A stretch of 64,000 bases of DNA, taken from positions 496,001-560,000 of the forward strand of contig OY756141.1 of assembly GCA_963576785.1 (NCBI GenBank), written 5' to 3'. Of the stretch, positions 59,711-64,000 are shown piece by piece. Both the position numbers and the translations under genes were made by a program. Every line of letters begins with the position of its first letter. Within the stretch, counting starts at the first letter, position 1. The DNA comes from Chlorophyllum brunneum. Taxonomy: Eukaryota > Basidiomycota > Agaricomycetes > Agaricales > Agaricaceae. The notes beneath the pieces were generated by a model. The model did not search any database and had not been told where the DNA came from. It saw only the letters and a list, made by a program, of their open reading frames with translations.

Positions 59711-60535
59711 GCAGCGCTGACTTCCGTCGGGATGCTAATTCTATGACAAGTTAGACTTTTACTCCTCGCAGTTCAGAATCTACTCACGCATAGGTGTAAA
59801 AGTAGTTCTATAGGATTATATTTAGACCTGAAAGTCACCGAAGCGCAAAAGTTTGGGTAACTCACCCAACCAACCGCGAAACCAAGGGCTGGGTCAACCC
59901 AACGACTGGCTGTCCTCACAATTCAGCTGCGTCCTGGGCTTGCCTTCCGATAAGGACATACCATAATGAGGGAAGGTACCGGAAATTGGTGCCCAGGTTG
60001 TCATCTCGCCAAGTGAGCAGAGTGTTCTTGTCAAACGTGAGAGTAGTGGAATGACAACAGGTTGGTGCGCTTACGAATAAGCAACGGTGCCGACCAAGAC
60101 GTAGGATATTAAGGCACCTCCCGGGCCTGCCCCAGCCAATGCACCTCCAGAGCCAAGGAAAAGACCAGTTCCTATGGTCCCAGCAATCTAATCGGATAGC
60201 GGGCTTAGTAGTCTGTATCGAGTGGTTGTGAGAGTTTAGTCCTACGCCGATCCTAAGGGCGTGTGGTGAACTTCATAATTCTATGATGAGAATACATTGT
60301 ATGACGACCTACATCTGAATATGCCGTTGCTTCAGCCGTCGCTGGACTCTATCAAGGTCACGGGCATCGAAGTGATATCTAGAGGAACATGGTCAGTATC
60401 CTTGACATCACCTGGGAATGAAGAAGGTGAGGCATACTCATCGCTGGAGACGACAATATGAGGTGTTCCAGCTTCTTCCACCTTTTCGAGGGAAACGTCA
60501 CAATCTGAGCCTGAGCTGCGCTTGTCCTTCGACAT
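57122..60535 (-). pseudogene. Amino acid permease (YAT/APC family), exon 8 split by LINE L5
   Basis: Plasma-membrane amino acid transporter, 12-helix APC family. With L5 and one TSD removed, my 23-exon GT-AG model sums to 1668 nt, or 555 residues, without a stop. It starts MSKDKRSSGSDCD at 60535. Family blocks in order are: LDRVQRRLKQRHIQM; IAGTIGTGLFLGSGGALAG (helix 1); SLGEMTTWAPISGTFPHY; ASRWVDPALGFAVGW; NVFGVRWFGESEFIFAIIK; LGGGPNHERIGFR; AAQSPFVIAM; FSAGNSILFCASRTLYGLA; NWLISLTTTGGFCSWF; and a C-terminal cytosolic tail ending at the TAA at 57122-57124. Exons include 7 nt (60246-60252), 14 nt (58876-58889) and 20 nt (59788-59807). L5 lies antisense in exon 8 between Ala and Val codons of IPTEVSAA-VVLLTF, so this allele should be null unless L5 is spliced out. 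Confidence 0.92.
59161..59710 (+). mobile_element. L5: short 5'-truncated LINE inside a permease exon
   Basis: 550 bp consisting of the 3' end of LINE ORF2 and the 3' UTR with a poly(A) tail (about 59685-59710). It is flanked by GCAGCGCTGACTT at 59148-59160 and 59711-59723. CpG-rich blocks such as GCGCCCTCGTATCCGTGCCG are kept, unlike in L1 or L2, which suggests a young copy. Confidence 0.95.
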
Positions 60536-61399
60536 AGGAGTGGAGTAGGTTAGAGGGAAGGGGCAGACCCCGGGAAAGACCCCCCATGTGCTATGTATGG
60601 CGGGGTTGTGGGGTGATTGAAGTTCGCGAAGCGTCAATAGGGAGAAGATAGTGCGCCGAAGTGGAACTACTGTTCCAAAAATAACAGCAATCCATGTGTT
60701 CGCAAATTCGGTAGAAGACTTGACTAGGAAGAGTCTATAAAGTGTTCATCCACCACCATGACGTCCTCTACCTGAGCTACCAGCGTCTGGGCATGGGACC
60801 GATGAGACTTGATGGTTTCAGTTCTGCTTCCTGGCAAAAGTTATGGTGCCTACGAACTTCATTTCTGCTGGATTATTTCTCCCACCCTGTCCTCTGACAG
60901 CTGACTTGGAGTAAGTTCATACGATGACAAGAATAGATTTATGACATGACGAAACGGCCCCATGCTCAAAATCTTGATCACTCGTAAAAAGTAGAAGTGA
61001 GCGTGTGAAGATATTGGACATTTTTTGTCAGTGTCTAAGCTACACGGAAGACGCGGACGCGGACCCGACCAGATGCAATGGCACTTGAATGTTCCGGAGA
61101 GAACGCTGTCCACAGATCAGCCCACCCGTGCTATGTATTTGATCATCACAAACTCCTAAGCGTTAGTGATTTTCTCAGCCCAAATGTTGATCATCAATGA
61201 ATCAGTGTTTGAGGGAAAAAGCCCAGGTTCCAGCTATCGAGGAATCGAGTCGAGAGACCACACTCACCATAGCGGATGATGACGATCCGAAGAGTTGTGG
61301 ATATGAATTTCGCTTGCTGTTCCTTCCCCTAAAATCTCGAAACCGTAGCAGGGGCCCAGTTTACGAGAAGAAGGAATTCGGTAACCCGGGGGACACGGA
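60536..61399. other. Upstream region of the permease, no supported gene
   Basis: Roughly 860 bases. Short open frames on both strands (for example 61113-60859 minus and 61197-61412 plus) show no recognisable domain or intron structure. It probably contains the permease promoter. Confidence 0.5.
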
Positions 61400-61790
61400 T
61401 GGTCAGAAGTAGGGAGGACGAATCGGATGGTTGTTACGCGTCCCATGGGTAAAAGATGTTTCCAGAAGCATTACCGCCAGTATTGGTGTTATATGTGAAG
61501 AGGTTTAGTTGTAATATTACTGTGGGTGGCGTTGTGATGCCTGATGAAGCAGGCCCTTGAGCCCAAATTGGAGATTCGTTCTGGTGCGTTGCTAGTTGTT
61601 TTCCTGTCGGTTTGAATCAAAGATGGATGTGTATGCTTCAGATACGATGGCACTCTCCTACCAAGAGTAGTTTTCTCTCATTGAACCACCCTCTCAACCT
61701 ATTAGTGGTCTACCATCACGGTCACCCAGCATCCCTAACCCGAGCAGATACCATGATGATTAGAGAAGATGGGTGAGGATTGTTCGGGTT
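61400..61790 (+). pseudogene. Decayed partial duplicate of the UBP3/USP10-type gene
   Basis: Four blocks match the 3' half of the intact gene at 52176-55469 in order and orientation: AATCGGATGGTTGTTACGCG (compare 54566-54584); GAAGCATTACCGCC followed by TTGGTGTTATATGTGAAGAG (compare 54957-54994); GTTGTGATGCCTGATGAAGC to GGAGATTCGTTCTGGTGCG; and GGTCTACCATCACGGTCACC (compare 55257-55276). Exon 3 and part of exon 4 are missing between the first and second blocks. Intron-like sequence is present between the last blocks, so it is a DNA-level duplicate and not a retrocopy. Frames are broken throughout. Confidence 0.82.
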
Positions 61791-62176
61791 CACCCCCCCT
61801 CAGTTTCATGCCCGATTGCCAGCGTGGGTGAGTGAAAATTCGGTAAATTGTTGAAGGTAAGATGTAGTTGAGAAAACATTCGCTAGCACAAAAAGATTAC
61901 TTCCGGAAAGTGGAGACTTTAGAAAGGGTGCGGTATCTTGCTAGTCATTCATACATCTAAGTAAACAGATTGTATTCCTATCTTCCCGAAAAGAAAACCA
62001 TTCACCTAACGGCTACTGTAAAGGCTTTGGATCGAGTTTCTCGTCAGATTCCTTCATAGCACTAAAATTTTCGAAGAATCAGAGACGACTTTCAACAAAC
62101 GCCAGTGAGGATACCCACAATCCTCGTAGAGGGGTTTATCTTCCTCAGCCACCTCGAGACCTGGGTGCACACCTAG
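61791..62176. other. Intergenic, nothing recognised
   Basis: About 390 bases after the duplicate fragment and before the 3' end of the unknown gene. No feature supported. Confidence 0.55.
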
Positions 62177-63375
62177 TTAGTTTCGTGTCCTGGGGTAGCG
62201 AATGACAGACAAATTACCCTGGCCTTCCTCCATTAATGCCCATATTTCCTCCCTTTCTGCTCTTAGCTGTGCCATTGACCGACCAACGGGAGAGGATCTC
62301 CCGGAGCCATAGCCAGCATACCGAGGGGGGATGCTACCATCCTGATCTCTGAGCTTCCAATCCAGGACTTTCTTTAATTCCATTGTCTTCTTTATAAGTG
62401 AGCGGGTATATTCTGGTAAGCGGTCAAGTGGGTCGACAGCAGCATCACCATGATGAGGGAAACAACGCTCGAATGTGCGAGCTGCGCCAAGGGCAACCAG
62501 GAAAGGATTGATTTCAAACACTGGATGGGGGCGTTGCTTGAATGGGGAGAAGGGTGGCATGCGAGAACAGCTGGGGTTCCCAGGATACTCGCGGAAACTA
62601 CCATCGTCGTTGTCAACATAGTCCTTGTCCTTCCCAGTTGCAGGATCATGGACGCAAAGTTCCCACTCACGAAACTCAGCAGGGTCAAACAGAACCAACT
62701 CGAATGTTGCATCTTGAAAATCAGGGTGCAAGTACTAATTCAGTCAAAGTAGCTTGGATATCAGTGCCAGAACGTAACTCATGATACGGAATACACCTCA
62801 CGTTTGTTTGGCGGTATGGATCATAGTCCCAGTTCTCGAGCAGGACGCAACGATACTCATTATTTTCAGTGACCAATTTAATAAGTCCATCGAGCGTTGC
62901 AGAGGAACATGTCAGCACCAGTACGGGATGATCTCCTTTAAGCAATTCGAGGAGATCTGAATCAACTGCACAAAATAGTAGCAGCGCATGGTAACAAAAC
63001 AAAAAGGTTTACTCACTATTCGCGGTATTGGAAGCATGTTTGAGACCAAAGTAGCCTTTAACAACGACTGCTAAGCCTTCAACATACTTGAGCTGGTGAC
63101 AAGGCGCGTCAGGATTTTGGAGAGCAAACATTGAGGTTACATACAAGATCATGTTCAGTCTCTTCCCATTCGTCGGGTTGCACGAAGGTTATTCGCCTCA
63201 CACGCTTGGTGATACGACGAGAAATGAGGCATGGTTCACTCCTAGGAACGCGGTAGGTGTTGTAAAATGAGAAGGTTGGGTCCACTGCTTTCACATCGGC
63301 AACAATATGCAACGACTGTGAGAGACGGCGCATCTCCACACAAGCCTCATGAAGGCGACTTTTGTCCTCTGTCAT
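62177..63375 (-). CDS. Hypothetical protein, four exons, intact
   Basis: My model has exons 63375-63145, 63092-63017, 62965-62802 and 62734-62177. They sum to 1029 nt, or 342 residues, with GT-AG introns of about 51-67 nt. It starts MTEDKSRLHEACVEM. Notable segments are a basic patch RRITKRVRRITF near residue 55; a strand-rich middle (DHPVLVLTCSSATLDGLIKL, YRCVLLENWDYDPY); and a C-terminal EINPFLVALGAARTFERCFP followed by charged helices and a basic end. No signal peptide or membrane helix. I do not recognise the family, and it lacks an obvious catalytic motif. It reads through without stops, unlike everything in the transposon region, so it is probably a real host gene. Confidence 0.75.
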
Positions 63376-63655
63376 CGGAGATAATTGTGAGGTGTGCTAT
63401 AGGGGTGCGTGTCGGACGTGGGCTGAAAATACATTGGCATTGACTTAAAATAACGTATGAACAAAGCACAATACAAATCACATGAGATCCCGAATTGCAA
63501 GGCATCTCGCCCACATTCCCTGGGACAGGTGCTGTTCAGCCTAATCGGATAGACGCAGCTACAAAAAGCAACAAACCAATATGCAACTCGCACGAGAAGG
63601 CCCACCGGATAAATGCAGTCCGTGGTGACCCCGATCGCAAGAGCAAAGTGGTATG
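63376..63655. other. Upstream of the hypothetical gene, nothing recognised
   Basis: Two hundred and eighty bases, probably including the promoter of the minus-strand gene. No motif supported. Confidence 0.5.
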
Positions 63656-64000
63656 TGTTGAAGTTTCGGACATATTCTAGAAATAGACTATGAAGTCATT
63701 ATGATAATAATAGACTGATCCGTTACTTTCTAGTAACTTTATTCCGTAGTAACTTCCTATGAGTTGCTCTGCATACGATGAGAGTCATAAGTACTTGATA
63801 GATTATTCTACATAGTATTAATGACTAGATACTACATTCCGCAGTACTCCGTAGGCACTACGCCACAGTTAAAGGGAGTCATAAGGAACAATCCATGCAA
63901 TGCTAGTATTTTATGTAGTATGACTCACCTATGTTACAATATGTATATAAACCCCATGTAGCAGACCTAGTTCTGTATCTTGTTCAATCGAACAACTTCT
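63656..64000 (+). repeat. Probable copia-type LTR, cut by the window edge
   Basis: Begins TGTTGAAGTTTCGG and AT-rich TAG-containing sequence follows, with TATATAAA at 63954-63961 about 46 bases before the edge. The start and TATA placement are typical of fungal Ty1/copia LTRs. The element body would lie beyond 64000, so this is only a suggestion. Confidence 0.45.

Overview
The window looks like a transposon-dense stretch of a basidiomycete (Agaricomycete-type mushroom) genome. The evidence is many 50-70 nt GT-AG introns in the host genes, a multi-exon YAT-type amino acid permease, chromodomain-bearing Ty3/gypsy elements and Tad/I-like LINEs with an RNase H domain. I cannot name the species from sequence alone.

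Layout. Bases 1-48102 are almost entirely retrotransposons. There are four copies of one Ty3/gypsy chromovirus family, called G1 here: A at 1-5614, B at 6969-10874, C at 10875-47935 on the minus strand, and D at 35299-41740. A second Ty3/gypsy family, G2, spans 15300-45926 and also has a broken LTR at 6500-6968. LINE copies are L1 (15658-18420), L2 (19706-24410), L3 (29880-43146, minus) and a diverged tail (47936-48102); a further copy, L5 (59161-59710), lies in the host region. Target-site duplications (TSDs) and in-frame reading across the joints show a four-deep nest: G1-D sits in L3, L3 sits in G2, and G2 sits in G1-C. L1 and L2 are separate insertions in the G2 5' LTR and leader.

Bases 48103-64000 are mainly host sequence. 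They hold a gene fragment cut by a LINE tail (48103-48694), a Hel2/ZNF598-type E3 ligase (49124-51720, minus), a divergently transcribed Ubp3/USP10-type deubiquitinase (52176-55469, plus), a solo G1 LTR (56724-57028), a 23-exon amino acid permease whose exon 8 is split by LINE L5 (57122-60535, minus), a decayed partial copy of the deubiquitinase (61400-61790), an intact four-exon gene of unknown function (62177-63375, minus) and a probable copia-type LTR running off the right edge.

How it works together. Both gypsy families carry a 12-base primer-binding site that exactly matches the reverse complement of a stretch 34-35 bases downstream of their own LTR TATA box. This predicts Tf1/sushi-style self-priming rather than tRNA priming. 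Both also carry an extra ORF between the pol chromodomain and the 3' LTR, where an envelope gene would sit, but with no membrane or signal features. Old copies are riddled with CGA-to-TGA stops and are CpG-poor, the mark of cytosine deamination at CpG sites. On the host side, the ligase and deubiquitinase belong to families that add and remove ubiquitin on the small ribosomal subunit, and they share a roughly 455 bp intergenic region.
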